Notes: generated from the sequence alone by a model not told the origin. A stretch of 64,000 nt of DNA from Glandiceps talaboti (GCF_964340395.1 NC_135553.1:6159501-6223500), one strand, 5' to 3'; shown: positions 13,166 to 27,024, counted from the stretch's first letter. A program made the numbers and translations.

Positions 13166-14517
13166 AAAGTCATATGATTGCAAAGCAATGTTTAAAATAA
13201 AGTTATATGATTATCTTCTAACGTCTCAAACTTGTTTGAGATTTCTATACCTGTATTTCCTTGTCATCTAGTTGTTCATGAGTTTTTAGTTCTGTAGATT
13301 AATAAAGAAGCAGTCAGTCAAAGTACAAGTACAATATAAATGACAGAATGTGAAAGACATGATTTTGATGTATAGGATAATGTTTTCTGAGTAAAGAAAA
13401 TCAGATCCTGAGGCAGATTTGACTCATATAATAGACATATAAAACTTGCAATGAGCAATATAAGAGATATTTATTGTTCATAGCCACCATTGAATCAGAA
13501 TTGATGATTTTGAATATCATAAATTATATTGTAGCCAATATTGACTGTTTGAATCTAGGACAGTTTGGATATTATGTAGATTCTAAGTCCAATCCATATA
13601 ATAGTCATTATTTTAATTCTGTTTGAAATTTGCATTGATATTGATGTTGATACAAGTAATATTGATCAGTATACTCGGAGAAAATACTTCGGATAGTTGT
13701 TCTTAAAAATGAAAGAATGTGTACTGTCACTGTAACATTATCAATATGCACTGGTTTGCTATATCAGATTCAGAGGCAGCATTACACTGTATTGTATGGT
13801 TACTCTACTAGTAAAACTAAGTAAGGCAGAGCTGCCTACTGCAAGCATGTGGTTGATTGAGGTATAGCTACATCAGTTATTGATGACAGACATGTTATGT
13901 TGTCTTTACATAATAGACTTAATAGAAAATATAGAGTTTTTTTTCACAACTCTGGAACAACATGGTACATCATTGCAATGAATTAAAACTGATATGAGGA
14001 CTGATAGCTCAATTTTAAATTTTGAAAAAATATGAAATGTATAGAACTGTTCTAGAAACGTACAAGGAACTCAGTTGTGTGTCAATGTATGATAATGATG
14101 TTGACTATAATATAAGAAGCATAGCTAAGTCTGGAATCCATGTTTATATTCTACATAGTAGGAATCGATGTGTGTGAAGTAGGTATGGCTTCCAGGCTTA
14201 AAAAATGATTTGAATTTCATGCATATACAGGGAATTGAACACACATTATAGTCATTTCCTCTTTGTGATTTGCAAAGTAATTTCTGTTATAAATAGATAT
14301 GATTGTATTACTAGGAGGTAGCTGAATGACAGGTACAAGTCACTGTTGGGTCAGGTCACTCAACTCAAGTCATTTAATGACCAAGGTCAGGGTGACATTG
14401 TCAATTTTATCATTGGCATACAGAATTTCAGATATGAACAATTTCTTGCAATTTTAAACAAACTGTGAATTTATGGTTGTCATGTATAATTGTGTACACA
14501 TGATGTATATTTATAAG

Positions 14518-14518
<1 letters not shown>

Positions 14519-14572
<54 letters not shown>

Positions 14573-14609
14573 TACATGTATATGTGTTTGTGTGTGTATG
14601 TATGGGTAC

Positions 14610-14672
<63 letters not shown>

Positions 14673-14698
14673 CGTGCATACATGCATGCATGTGTGAG
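14519..14698. repeat. (GT)n microsatellite in two blocks
   Basis: Two GT runs are separated by a TACATGTATATG-type spacer and end in GCGTGCGTGCATACATGCATG. Open frames over it are artefacts. Confidence 0.95.
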
Positions 14699-15230
14699 AC
14701 CAGTCATGTATATATAATTATGTGCGTTGGTGAAAATAAAACCTTATTTGTTGTTTTGCAATTTTTATAAGTATATATGAATATAAAATTATATGAATGA
14801 GTACATCTCAAAATATACCAGATGTTCAAATCATGTGTGACGCTTGGCTTGGGGAATATGTCATATAATTGCCATAATTGAAAATAAAAATGGAAAAATT
14901 ACACCATTTTCCTCCAGACCCTCTGTATATTGTAAAACAAAAAATTCAATTTACTTGAAATAAGTCAGTCGATGATTTAATAACTCTGAAAGTTGTGAGA
15001 AGCATGAAAGAACTTCTCACGACATGAGTTTAAAAAAATGCTCTCTACCACATTGATGCTGATTACTTACCTTGAAAAAATTGTCTGAAAGGAAAATTGA
15101 CGCAGCTGGCTTCCATTCTAATCAAATTTGCACCTTGACACCACTCAGTGATGTAAGCATACATCTCTTGTGATCTACATGTCACTATATGTAATGGGAA
15201 TTGTCTTACGTGTATCTCTATCTCTTGCAG

Positions 15231-18200
15231 GCTTGGTTGTCAGAAATCAATGAATATGCCAATCAAGACGTGGTCATTATGTTGCTAGGCAACAAGTCTG
15301 ATATGTCATCAGAAAGAGTTGTGAAAAGAGAAGAAGGGGAGAAACTTGCCAAGGTAACTGTGTGATGTCCCATGATCCGATCCGATCATGTCATTGAATT
15401 GTATTTGCTGCATTCCTGTAAATGTGGAACTACTTTATAATATAATTCTTGCCATGACAATCCCCTTCATAAAGTGTGAAATTGTAATACTCTGCACGAG
15501 TAGTTTTCTGGGCAGCCTTGTAACTGTAACTGTGAAAGTGTTATGTCCTATAAAGATACCTTTGTGGGCAGCTCTGTAACTGTATATGTAAATGTGTAAT
15601 GTCCTGTAATCATAGTGTAACTGTATTTAAAGTTAATGTGAAAGGGGATGAAAGTGTAATGTTCTCTATTAAAGGGTAGTTTCTTGGCAACTCTGTAAAT
15701 GTAAGGGTAGTTTTCTGAGCACTCTTTTGTAAATGTAAAAGTGTAATGTCCTGTAAGGATGGTTTTCTGAGCAGTCCTGTAAATGTAAAAGTGTAATGTC
15801 CTGTAAGGGTAGTTTTCTGAGCAGTCCTGTAAATGTAAAAGTGTAATGTCCTGTAAGGGTAGTTTTTTGAGCGGTCCTGTAAATGTAAAAGTGTAATGTC
15901 CTGTAATAGTGTAACTGTAAGTTAATGTCAAAGGGGCCAGATGAAAGTGTAATGTCCTCTCAGGGTAGTTTTTGGGCAGTCCTGTAAGTGTAAAAGGATA
16001 CTGTCCTACAATGGTAGATTTCTGAACAGCCCCCCCCCCCCCCCCCCCCCCCCATAAATGTGTCCAACCATAATATCCGACAAGTCACTGGTAGATTTTT
16101 GAACAGCCTGTAACTGTAAGAGGGAAGGGGAATGAAAGTGTAACGTCATGGAAGGATAGTTTTCTGGGAAGCCCTCTAACAGTAAGTGGGAAGGGGAATG
16201 AAAGTGTAATGTCATGCAAGGATAGTTTTCTTGGAAGTCCTCTAACTGTAAGTGTGAAAGTGTTTTGAAATCGGAAAGTACAAAGTAACAAGAGTAATCA
16301 TAGTAATTGTATCAGCATCCCCTGTAACTGTAAATGATAAGTGTGGTTTGTGATGTAGAAGTACCACTCCCTTGACACATACATCAGTATCAGACAGAGT
16401 GATTAATGTTGATAGCTATTAACACCTGACAACTCATCAGCCAAGTTGTTTCCTTCTGTCAGCAATTAATCACTTATATACACAACTAAATGTCACACTT
16501 TCCTTAACAAATACATGATATGTAGCTGTAAATGTATTCCAATCCTAACTTGAACTTTCATTGATATTGACATAAATCATGCCAAACTTGTTAGCAGACT
16601 CATCACTACTTTATCTTGTGTAGGATCATGGCGTAGCATTCATGGAAACCAGTGCAAAGACAGGAATGAATGTTGAATTAGCATTCATGGCTGTAGCCAA
16701 GTAAGTATCAACATACTGTTAAGATTGGCCTGTGAGGGCGCTAACACATAGCACCCTACAGCTCATATTGACCTGTGAGGGTGCTAACACTCAGACACCT
16801 TTTATTGTATTTAAATTACATATTCATTGTATTTGCATAACTACATGGATATCTTATCTGCATCAAATACCCCACTCTATCATAACTTTACAACATTCTT
16901 ATCTTCAAGCCTCATTAACTTGTAAACAAGACTAAATTTTTGCTTGTTATAATAGTTTAGAACAGCATGTTGCATCCTTAGTGTAATTGTCTGTGTGGTT
17001 GTCTGTTAATTGCATCAAATTAAAGGTAGATGCTTCTAATGATATACTTGTATGCAAAGTGTTGTCAAATCTAAGTCTGGAGGGTGTATTTTCGCATCTT
17101 TATTTCTGTCAACTCTCCTTTCCTATCTATCCATTTTCTGTCTTTTTGTGTGAGGTAGCTGTATAATCTGATCTTCCCTTCACTTCACCTCCCATTGCTG
17201 CCTAAACTCGGTTAGATACCAAGTCATAATAGAAAGGTAGAAACCTTCTACAACCTGTTTTGCTATTTCTTACTTCACATACAAATCATTTTCATTAGCA
17301 TGTTTCTGTTTTTATTTTTTTTATTTTTTTGGTTTTTATTTGCATAAAAATACAACATCCCACTTAATTTATGTTGAGCTTGTCAGACTGACTGTTCCAA
17401 TTCCCTTCATATTTTTTTTTTTTTGGAAAGACACCAATTTTCAATAATAAGCAGCAAACATAGCATGATTCAAACATTTAATTTTGAAAAGAAAGTTATG
17501 TTATTCACCAATAAATGCCTGTAGAAGTTAAAATACCATCATCAAATGCAGCAGTTGGAATGTATTGCATGGTTGTCTTCAACTGTGCACTTTTTTTTTT
17601 CATTTTATCACACTCACTCCAGATATAGTAATGAAGTGGTTCTTGTTGCATAATTATTGACCGAAATTGTTAAGATCATCTTGCACTTCTCAAGAGTATG
17701 ATAAGAATTTAAATTTATTTTTTGAGACGTTGTCGTAAATGTCAAGCTTTGTGTGTTTGTCTATATGTATAAATCATATCACCACAATGATTGTGTTTCA
17801 ACATCACACCTTGCCATTTTCAATTTCAAATATTCCTATCCCAATAGAGTTGACTAGTTAGGAAAACAGTATAAAGTAAATGGTTTGAATTTGTAAATGG
17901 AATCTATTCCTAAAAAAGAAAAATGAACAATCTTGTCATACTTCAGTTCATGTTTTGTAAAAGACTGCCAGAAAAAGCTTTCAATGGTGTCAGAGAAATA
18001 AGAACACAAAAAAGTACATAACTGTAAGAAATTTGTGTTTATAGTTCTCTTTTTTTGTAGAACTCAATGAATTCACTTTTGAAATAATTACAGGACAATT
18101 TAAAAAAGAAATTAAATTTGTTAACTTCTGTACAAATTTCATTTTCCTTGTCTGACTTTTGTTGTTCTTTTCTGACAATGTTGTACTTTTGATGCATTTT

Positions 18201-18304
18201 GCAGGGACCTAAGGATGAGGAAGACAAGGAGACAAGGTGATCCTAAGTTCAATGTATCAGACTATGTGGACAGTCAAAAACAGAAATCCAGCTGTTGTTC
18301 GTAG
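15231..18304 (+). CDS. Rab26/Rab37-type small GTPase, last three coding exons (partial gene)
   Basis: A Rab GTPase of the Rab26/Rab37 subfamily, which acts on secretory granules, synaptic vesicles and autophagic membranes. Exon 15231-15353 reads AWLSEINEYANQDVVIMLLG then NKSDMSSERV, which includes the G4 guanine-specificity motif NKxD. Exon 16624-16700 carries METSAKTGMNVELAF with the G5 motif SAK. Exon 18205-18304 ends DYVDSQKQKSSCCS then TAG, a CC-type geranylgeranylation tail. Phases fit (0 into exon 2, 2 into exon 3), giving 100 codons including the stop. The DYV-SQK--SSCCS tail is closer to vertebrate Rab37 than to Rab26, as remembered, but the two families are sisters and an invertebrate gene may be the single ancestor. 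P-loop, switch I and WDTAGQE exons were not found and probably lie upstream of the window or were missed. Confidence 0.88.
15470..16275. repeat. 50-bp minisatellite inside the Rab intron
   Basis: A unit with AAATGTAAAAGTGTAATGTCC recurs at exactly 50 bp at 15741, 15791, 15841 and 15891 and is degenerate on both sides. A run of about 24 C residues lies at 16029-16053. The array starts about 115 bp downstream of the splice donor at 15354. Confidence 0.85.
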
Positions 18305-18960
18305 TTGTCTGGTCTTGACCAGATTTCACTGGTTTAAACTGGTTTCAACTTGTCCAAAGTACATCGGTAGCACTGTTCTTTGAGCTGATATTTATATTAG
18401 ACTTTGACTGGACTAAACTGGTTTCAACTGGTTTCAATTTGTCTATTAAAAGTTCATCAGTAGCACTTTTCAGCTGTTGTTAATAGTAGACTAGATTGAA
18501 CTTGGTTTCAAGTGGTTTCAACTTGTCCAAAGTACATTTATTATACTGTTCCCAGCTGTACTGTAGCTGATAGTAGACTTGACTCTGGAACTGGTTTAAA
18601 ATACTTTGAACTTGTCCAAAAGAACATAAACAAACAAAAAACACAGACAAACAACTAGTTCTTAGTTTTCACTCGTAGTATACAGGAAAATCTAACTTGT
18701 TTCAACTTGTCCAAAATGTACTTTGAACAAGTTTGAACTGGCTTGAAATAATCTAAAGTACATCACTCAGTATTAAACACTGATCTTGTCTGTTGTTTAG
18801 AGTAGACAGGACTGCATTGAACTTGTTCAAACTGGTTTTAACTGATTCAAAGTACATAAATCGGTAACACTTATAAGCTGTTTTTCTGAGCAGAGTGGAC
18901 TGGAAGTGGATTGAACTGGTTTAAGCTGATTTCATGTTCATCAAAGTATACCAGATACTC
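18305..18960 (+). repeat. Degenerate ~100-bp repeat in the probable Rab 3' UTR
   Basis: Immediately after the Rab stop codon the motifs ACTGGTTTCAACTTGTCC, AAAGTACATC and CAGCTGTTGTT recur about six times at roughly 90-110 bp spacing with many substitutions. With no intron signal before it, this should be the start of the 3' UTR. Poly(A) signals (AATAAA) are many downstream, e.g. near 19631 and 25657, so the true 3' end cannot be fixed. Confidence 0.65.
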
Positions 18961-19793
18961 TTTTACCTGAGAGATGGAAGATGACAAGTACAGTGGTATA
19001 AATATTCTCTGTTACTCATATATTATTATGGAGTATGTAGTCTAAACACTTTCTGCTGTGTATACTGCCATAATTAATCACTAGATGTATTCAACAACTC
19101 AAACATATATTTATTTTATTAATATTATTGATAACAGAAATAGCATTGTTAGCTTTTCAAAGAAGTCCAGAATCCTAAAAAAATGAACAGATGCACTCTA
19201 AGGTTGTCTCTCACAACCTTCAAGGGTCAAAGTTGAAAGGTCAAGAATGATTCTAAGTATAGGCATTTACAGTTTTTGAAGGGGGTCAAGTTTACAGTTT
19301 GAATGGCAAGAGTTGAGTAGAAAAGGAGAAGTGTTACCTGGTAGCTAGATCACATCAATTTATGGAAAACAGTTATGATAAATGGGAAGGCTGTATTCGG
19401 AATAAACTGAAAGTTGTTTGCTGAAGAGGTACAATACAAGACATCAGTTGTAAAAACTCTTCATATATGGGGAAATTTGTCATGTTTTATGAATCACCAG
19501 GATCCTGACAAGATTTGATAATGGCAGACGTGACAAAGAAAAAAAATAGCTTCATCCAAATCCTTGTTTTGTTAGTGGTACACTTCAGACATAAATATAT
19601 ATTTATCAACTATATTTCATCGTTTGACAGCAATAAAACTAGTTTTATCACACTAAGCTGAAATATAGATAAGGAATCTAAGTATATTGAGAACACCTTC
19701 AGGAACAGAAATTGGACCCAAGTGTGATTTCAGTACAATTACACTGTCAGGAGAATAGCGCCATCTAGTGGTGTATCCAAACATGAGGTATCT

Positions 19794-20269
19794 AAGGGAC
19801 GATCGCACAATATCACACAAGCTCAACAAATGAACATCATTCATTTAGGTCAACACCCCCCCCCCCCCCCCCCACCCCTTAAATGAACATTCACATTTGC
19901 GACATCAAACGTATATATATGATGTAAAGTATAATGAAAACTGTAGCAGTCACACCACTATGATCGATGTAAAATTGTAATGTAAAAACATGATTGTAAA
20001 GACATTCAAATACTACTAGAAATGCAGCACCACATCTCACATTAGAAGTAATTTTTTTATCACCTTATCAACCTCTTGGTAGTAAATACAAAAGCTTATC
20101 ATTGAAGGGGGAAAGTTTTTCATCAAAATTTCGGTTAGAAGTGCTCCAGTGAAATTTCAGTTAGAAGTGTGAAAATGAAGTTCAGCAATCGCATTGATGC
20201 CATACCCCTCCCCTCCTAAATGAACGAAGTTCGCTTATTGAGCTTGTGTGACATTGTGCAATTGTCCCT
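19794..20269. mobile_element. ~475-bp inverted-repeat DNA transposon (non-autonomous), copy 1
   Basis: The left end AGGGACGATCGCACAATATC continues ACACAAGCTCAA; the right end reads TTGAGCTTGTGTGACATTG then TGCAATTGTCCCT, the inverse with few mismatches, so the terminal inverted repeats are at least 30-35 bp. The interior has no open frame of note and includes a C-run at 19857-19876. A second, diverged copy lies at 28037-28431 with collinear interior. Target-site duplication uncertain (TA or TAA). Confidence 0.8.
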
Positions 20270-22731
20270 AACCTAGTGGGGTAAATGTGATATCTAAGAT
20301 CAGTTCTCTTTTATCAAAAAATGTACATTTTCTCTTGGTTAATTCTGAAAATTTTGAAGACACAATTTCACTGTTTTCTGCAGATCTCACATAGCTAATT
20401 TCCTAAAGTGCTTTCAGTCAGAAAGACCTTGGTGCAATGTTAGGTGAAAAGGGGTAAAATCTTGTCCAGAATATAGGACATTTGAAATGGCGTCTATGTA
20501 TATCTGGGTAGTAAACCTGTATGCATGTCTATAGTACCCCGTGTAACACTTATAGAACACTAGCAAGGTATATCAACAAGCTGCAGAATGAAGCTGAACT
20601 TATGTGTTGAGGTCAAATGTCAAAGTTCACTTCAACAATAAGATGACGCTTTCTTTCATTCACTAACTGCCAGCTGTACTATTTTAGAGCAAAATTAATT
20701 AAGCCTACTGAACAATATTTATTCTGCTTTATGTGAAGACATCAGAAAATAAAAAAAGTAACTAAAGACTTTGGAAAAAATTGGCCTATAAGAATTCAAG
20801 TTTAGGAATGAGCATACAGTAATGACTGGGTTTTAATATACTATTAGCTTGGCAGTGAGGAAGGGTGTCACTTTTGGCTATAACTAATTCTTACAACATA
20901 CATAGACAATTGTTCAAAATCACTTTGTCAGTTTGTATTCTAAAATAAATATGGGGTCTATAAATGTGATATATGATACAATATATATATATATATGATT
21001 ATGATCCTGTACAATCTGCTATACATGATTCAGAGAGTTTAACCACTATCAGACAGTAATTGATTCACAGGTTATTTCCGTCAATACATTAGTAGAAACA
21101 ATTTCCATATAAGTCAGCTGTTTGGGGTAACAATGTGAACTCTTACAACAAAATAATTGAAAAAAAAAAAAAAAAAAACCACACCAGCAGAAACCGTAAG
21201 AGAAATTTTATGTGATATTTACCAATTGTACATAGTCTTAAAAAAAAAGAAGCAAAAATTGGAACTATTCTTATAAAATGTGACAACAAAATTATAGGCA
21301 AGTTCTTGGAAATTTTTTAAATACTGTTCTAAACTTAGATAATTTTGATGGAGATATACATAGAGTATTTAAACACTGTTGTGTACTGTGCATGTATTTA
21401 TATAGTGTTGCATTTTGGTCTGTCAAAGAAAGTGTACCTAAATATAGCAGTACCATTACAATGACTCGTAGTCATCGCTATGTTTACCTATACCAGTGCA
21501 AACTTTGTTTATATTTAATCAGCCATGTAACTATACTAGTATAAATGTACTTCAGATTGTCCCACCCAATAGCATTATTAAAATTGCAGTTGCTAAAATG
21601 ACGAAATATAATATTTGAAATGAGATTTATTTATTGTTGCCATTAAACAATCAAAAATCACAACTTCTTTACAAAGTTAAGTTATTTATGGTTGCTTTAA
21701 GTTTCATCGTAAGAAGAAAAGTGGATTTTTTTTCTTTTTTGATAAGTTTTGGAAAGTTTGGGGATTTTTAATAATTTCTTGATATTTTTGTTCTGGTTTT
21801 ATAAAATTTTAAATACTGATGGCGCTTTGTATATCATAAGATATGTTTGTGTGCCCTCTGTGATGTTACCACTGCACAGAAGTAATATTACAATGTATTG
21901 ATATCCCTGCAACACTTGGCGTACATATTTTTACATTTTTAGTGGAAATTTGAAGTTTTAGTCCCTGTATTTATTCTAAAATTTTAGGATGTTCACTTAT
22001 AAAGTTTGCAGTTGTAGTATTTATTTAGAAAAAAAGGGCATTTTCTCACCACTTTCTGTCACAAACTGGCATGGCATACTTGTCTGTGTATTACAGTGCA
22101 TCTAATATAGCCAGCAGTGATACACAAGTGTAAACAGAGATAGCCCCCTCTTGTAGTATAATGTCACTATAGACTTTTGTTCAAGTAGTATTTCATATAT
22201 ATATATATAAGCAAGTTGAGATTTTAATTACTTGTTTTATTCATTCACAAAGACTTGTTCATGTTGTACAGTTTGGGGTTTTAGTACTAAGGTGGAATTT
22301 CACAGATTTAAAGAAAAAAAAAATACACAATATATTTAGTTGTAGATCTTTGATTATAGTTTTGTAATTTTTATTAGCAATATGTTAGTTTTAAACGACC
22401 TATTTACAAGAATATAAATTGTGTACTTACTTACCTACCTACCAGTTAATGCCTTTATAACTTGATGAGTCAGCAATATTTGGTTCTCCTCAACTGCCAG
22501 TGTTTTTATATTAACCATGACAGGATGTCTCGCATATTCAGTATACAATTAATATTTTAGTCCTATGAGTGTGATGGTAATATTTTTAGCACTTTTTTGT
22601 GAATATTTCTGGTCTGTATATTTTAGGGGTAAATCTTACATTTGAATTGTGGTCTGTACATATGACAACCATTAATTCAAACCAAATATTGAGGTCAGTA
22701 AGGTGAGAACTAACTTTTTATGAATGTCTTT
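20270..22731. other. Gene-free AT-rich stretch
   Basis: No exon recognised. Contains poly(A) at 21160-21178, short TA runs near 20985 and 22196, and many ATTTA/TATTTTT stretches compatible with a very long 3' UTR or intergenic DNA. Confidence 0.5.
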
Positions 22732-22732
22732 C

Positions 22733-22801
<69 letters not shown>

Positions 22802-22823
22802 TTGTCTGTCTCTCTGTCTGTGT
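22732..22823. repeat. (CTGT)n microsatellite
   Basis: About 20 CTGT units. The 112-residue open frame across it is an artefact. Confidence 0.95.
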
Positions 22824-22984
22824 TAATGTTTTGATTCTATATGGCCTTGGACTATTGTGTTTCAGTGCATGTGATACTTCATATGTAGCTTATTTATCAC
22901 TCTGTGACACTTACTATCCAAATAATGCAAGTTACATATGCCTAGAAGAAACATTGTTGCAAGATGATTGTATAAAGATACATT

Positions 22985-23680
22985 TGTCTTCATGGCAAGG
23001 TATGGCTAATTTCATACCACCACCTTACCCCACCCCCACCCCCATATTTACACTGTAGGTGTATTTTTGTGTAGCCCTCAGTGGGCACAGCCTAGTGAGG
23101 GCTATAGGAATGACCCATGTTGTCCATTTATACATGGTTAGCCATATCTCTGACACTTGTGACTTGATTTCAATCAAACCTGGCACAAATATAAAACATT
23201 AGGTGCATATGCGCATCACTTATTTCGCAACTACCTAAACGGCAGCCATATTTGTCCTAAAAATACATTTTGCCTTTATGTGACAAAACAGACCAGAGTA
23301 ATTACCTCAAAAAGTTTAATTCATATACACAATATTCAAGTGCCTACCCCACATAATCAATAATAAGCTTTCTGATCAGACATTTGACCTTGACCAACAT
23401 TTTCAAGGTCATTTTGCCAAAATTTCTTTCTTCCCTAACTCAAGATGGTGAATACACAGAGGCTCCATCCAAGTGTCTACCCTGATGTTATCAAAGGTCA
23501 GCTTTCTTTTTATACCTTGATCTTTGACATTGACCTCTGTCTTCAAGACCAAATAGCATATTGCTAAGTTTTGTATCAAGAGACACCATTCACATGTCAG
23601 CACCTATGTTTATTAACATAAGCTGTCAAGCTGGACACTAAGCTTTGGCCTTGACCTTCAAGGTCAAATTGTCTACACTA
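22985..23680. other. Probable old dispersed-repeat sequence rich in AGGTCA half-sites
   Basis: TAGCCCTCAGTGGGCACAGCC followed by GTGAGGGCTATAGGAATG, then repeated TTGACCTTGACC / TTCAAGGTCA segments at about 23385, 23515, 23535 and 23648. The segment at 23653-23667 is a perfect everted pair TGACCT-TCA-AGGTCA. No coding sequence. Confidence 0.4.
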
Positions 23681-23879
23681 ATTTATAATGGCATTGGGCA
23701 ACCTTTCTGATAACATTGAAGGACCATATTTCACACATCAATTCACAGTACAATACATGTTGTGTTAGGCTATGTCAAATGCAGAAGACTTGCTGTTTTT
23801 ATAATTGACTACAAAGAGGTATTCCAATCTGTGTACCATACATTTTATGGTCATTTTAATGGTGTTACAGTGAGCCCTT

Positions 23880-24920
23880 TAAATTAATTGTAGAAAAGGG
23901 TTGCTTTGGTTGTCGTCTAATGATGTGGTGTAAGAGTTATCAGTGGTTCCTTTGATGGTAGTCCAATGGGTTATCTTAATGGTCGTCGAATGGCTAATCT
24001 TAATGGTAATCCAATGGGTTATCTTAAGGGTAGCCAAGTTGTTCCATTTCATATTCTATCAGAGTCCATTCTTAGCTATTCCAGTTGACCCCTTTGACTA
24101 CTCCATACGTTCCATTTAGGGTAATCCAGTGATTGTTTTGAATGGTAGTCCTGAGGGCCCTTCTATTAGTAGTCCAGTTGGTACCTCTGTTTGTAGTCTA
24201 GGATGTCCTTTGATAGTAGTCAATGAGTCTCTCCATTAATGGTAGTCCAGTTCTTTTAATGGTAGTCCGAGTTCCAAAAGTGTTCCAGGAGTCTTAGTGG
24301 TAGTCCCAATGAATCAATTTAATGGGTGTCCGGCTCCTTTAATGAAAGTGTAGAACTTCCTTTAATGATAGTCCAAGAGTTTCTTGAATGGTAGTCCAAG
24401 AGTTTCTTGAATGGCAGTGCAGGAATTTCTTGGGTGGTAGTCCAAGAGTTTCTTGAATGGTAGTCCAGAAGTTTTTTGAATGGTAGTCCAGGAGTTTCTT
24501 GAGTGGTAGTCCAGGAGTTTCTTGAATGGTAGTCCAGGAGTGTTTTGAATGGTGCTCCAGGAGTTCCTGTAATAGTGGTCCAGGAGTGACTTTAATGGTG
24601 GTCCAGGAGTTCCTGTAATATTGGTCCAGGAGTGACTTTAATGGTGGTCCAGGAGTTCCATTAGGGGTAGTCTAGGAGTTCATTTAATGGTAGTGCAATG
24701 AATCACCTTAATGTAGCCCTGGACTTCCTGTAATCATAGTCCAGGAATCCCTTTAGTGGTAGTCCAGGAGTCCCTTTAGTGGTAGTCCAGGAGATCATTT
24801 AAAGGTATTAGTATTCAAGGAGATCATTTAATGGTAGTGCAATTGATTTGTTAATGGTGGTTGATTGGGTAGTCCTCTGGTTTTGATGGTAGTCCAATGG
24901 GTTCCTTTAATGACAGTCTC
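23880..24920. repeat. Degenerate 23-27 bp minisatellite, about 40 copies
   Basis: The motif GGTAGTCCAGGAGTTTCTT recurs with variants over about 1 kb; the centre (24360-24560) is most regular at 23-24 bp and both flanks are eroded. Confidence 0.85.
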
Positions 24921-26103
24921 ATATCTTTAAGCAATGTGTTCATATTCACAGCATTTGCTTAACTTTAGCTCTAAACTTCAACTTCATCCCCACATGTACA
25001 ATGTACAGGATGAATGTAAAAAAAACTTATTTTGTTTACTTTGGAAAGGAGTACAGGTGTGCTGCAATAAAATAATTTTTTTTTGTCCAAGACAAGGGTT
25101 AATAATACACTATGGTTGGAAAACCTCATGATGCTAGTGTCACCATGGTAACAAACTATTTACTTTTAACTGGAGGTTGTTTCGAGTTTATTTCTTGTTT
25201 TGTCACTTTTTGTATAATTTAATAATTATGCTAATGTGCTATATATAAAGTCTTTCATACATTTGTGTTATTAAAATCAACTTAGATGGTACATGCACAC
25301 AAATTATTGCAAAATTGCAGTCCAGTATCCTGTTATGACCCACTCGCCCAAGTGTGTACAAAATCCTGGTCTCGTGACACAAGACTGGGGGAAAGGCATC
25401 ATTATCTGCAAGAGCCGGACTACCAGAATGTAATTTATCTTGGATAACTGGGTGTAAAGGGATGAAAGCTAAATCATAGATCTTGGAATGTCTGCTCCAA
25501 GATCTATTGCTAAGTATTAGACTGTATGTTTCAGCTAACTGTATGTAAATTATTATGTAATAGTGGTGTAGGGAAATCTCTTGTTGCTGTACATTTCAGT
25601 GTCATGTCAAGTTGTTACATATTTACCTTATCTATAAGACATTTTAATTGAAATGGAATAAAGAATTTCAGTGGAAATAAAAATAAATGCCTTGTGTGTG
25701 TATATATGTGTGTGTGTACATCTAAATAAAAGCTGTTAAAAATCTAAAAATGTTAATACAGAAAATTTTGGAAAGCGACAGAAAAGTGTCTCAAAGTACA
25801 AACAAGCGAGTCAAAAAAATAGTTTACGAATGGCAACACATGTAAAATGCAAAATTAGTATAGTATCGAGAAATAGACTTTTATTGTTGGATAATTCATA
25901 AAATATAGTATGTAAGCTTTAAAATATGACTTTTGAATGACTTAAATATTGTTTTAAAACCCATGTGAACCAATAACAATTGTTGGCATTTCGGTTTTCT
26001 CTCAATATAACAATGCCCAAGGATGCGTGAGTGGAATGGAATCTGCAAAAATTATGCATCTTGCATTGCAAAGTTCACCCCCTAAAAGCCCCTTTGGCAA
26101 CTG

Positions 26104-26270
26104 CACGCATGCATACATACATACATACATACATACATACATACATACATACATACATACATACATACATACATACATACATACATACATACATACATAC
26201 ATAGGCAGGAAGGTAGACATACAGACAGACTGACTGACTGACAGACACAAGCACACACACACACACACAC
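26104..26270. repeat. (CATA)n then CAGA/CA microsatellite
   Basis: About 24 CATA units to 26203, then GACAGACTGACTGACTGACAG and a short CA run. The minus-strand Cys/Val/Tyr-rich open frames are artefacts. Confidence 0.95.
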
Positions 26271-27024
26271 AGACATGGCCCACTGCTACAAAACTTGTAG
26301 CATACAAGCCAGCTGGATTTACAAATAAAAACTACACTATGAAAGATTCAAGAAGACATGTTTATTACAGACAGGTATATCAATGTGATAGAACTGAAAT
26401 GACAGTGTAAGAGTCAATATGTAACAAACAGTTGTAAGTGCAAAAAGTGACCAAAAATATGTCATAAAAATTGAACATGTGTATAAATACAAGTAAGAAA
26501 TGTCTGAATGCTTTTAATAAGTTTCAGTTTTATATAATGGCAAGAAAGAGTACAATAGAAAAGAAATCATACAAGTCATCTATGTTCAAAGAAATTATAG
26601 TTCCCAACACGAATGTGCCATTAATTGATGTCTGAATATTAAGACATAAATTAATATAGTGTAATACAGTCTGACACAAATTATTATAATTACAATTTCA
26701 CAATTAAATCAACAAAAGTAAGAAACAGCTGGTACAACATAGTTTATTGCGTAATTCAAATTACTTAACATCATCACCAGAGACGTTTTATATACTGCTT
26801 GTAAACATTGTAAATTATTACCCAACTACACCAAATTTGAAATTGAATATGCTATTATTAAATGTTCAGAAATTATAAACTGGACATCTTTTAACAAAAG
26901 TATCCAATACACTGGCACTGATCTATGACTGATGGCTCTTGTAACTCTCAGCTTGTTATAGTATCCTATATTGAAATATGCCCATAATGTGATTGGTCAC
27001 AGTGGGGAGTGACTATACATACAT

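Larger units (their letters stand above)
1..15230. other. Gene-poor, repeat-rich stretch upstream of the Rab exons
   Basis: I found no convincing coding exon here on either strand. The long open frames are all products of GT/CA, GATA or minisatellite arrays. The stretches 1-1687, 1991-2511, 2653-3447, 4621-5126, 5158-5816, 7156-8352, 9546-10661, 13166-14518 and 14701-15230 show only AT-rich unique-looking DNA. Because the first Rab exon seen (15231) starts in mid-protein, part or all of this stretch may be an intron of that gene. I looked for the Rab P-loop, switch I and WDTAGQE exons by eye and did not find them, but short exons can be missed this way. Confidence 0.6.

Noticed and set aside
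12601-13188. Three overlapping minus-strand Tyr/His-rich proteins
   Set aside because: All three frames of one 29-bp array without stops; a typical repeat artefact.
1-15230. Upstream Rab exons (P-loop, switch regions)
   Set aside because: Several GGGATAC and TATGATAT matches were checked and none continues as Rab sequence.
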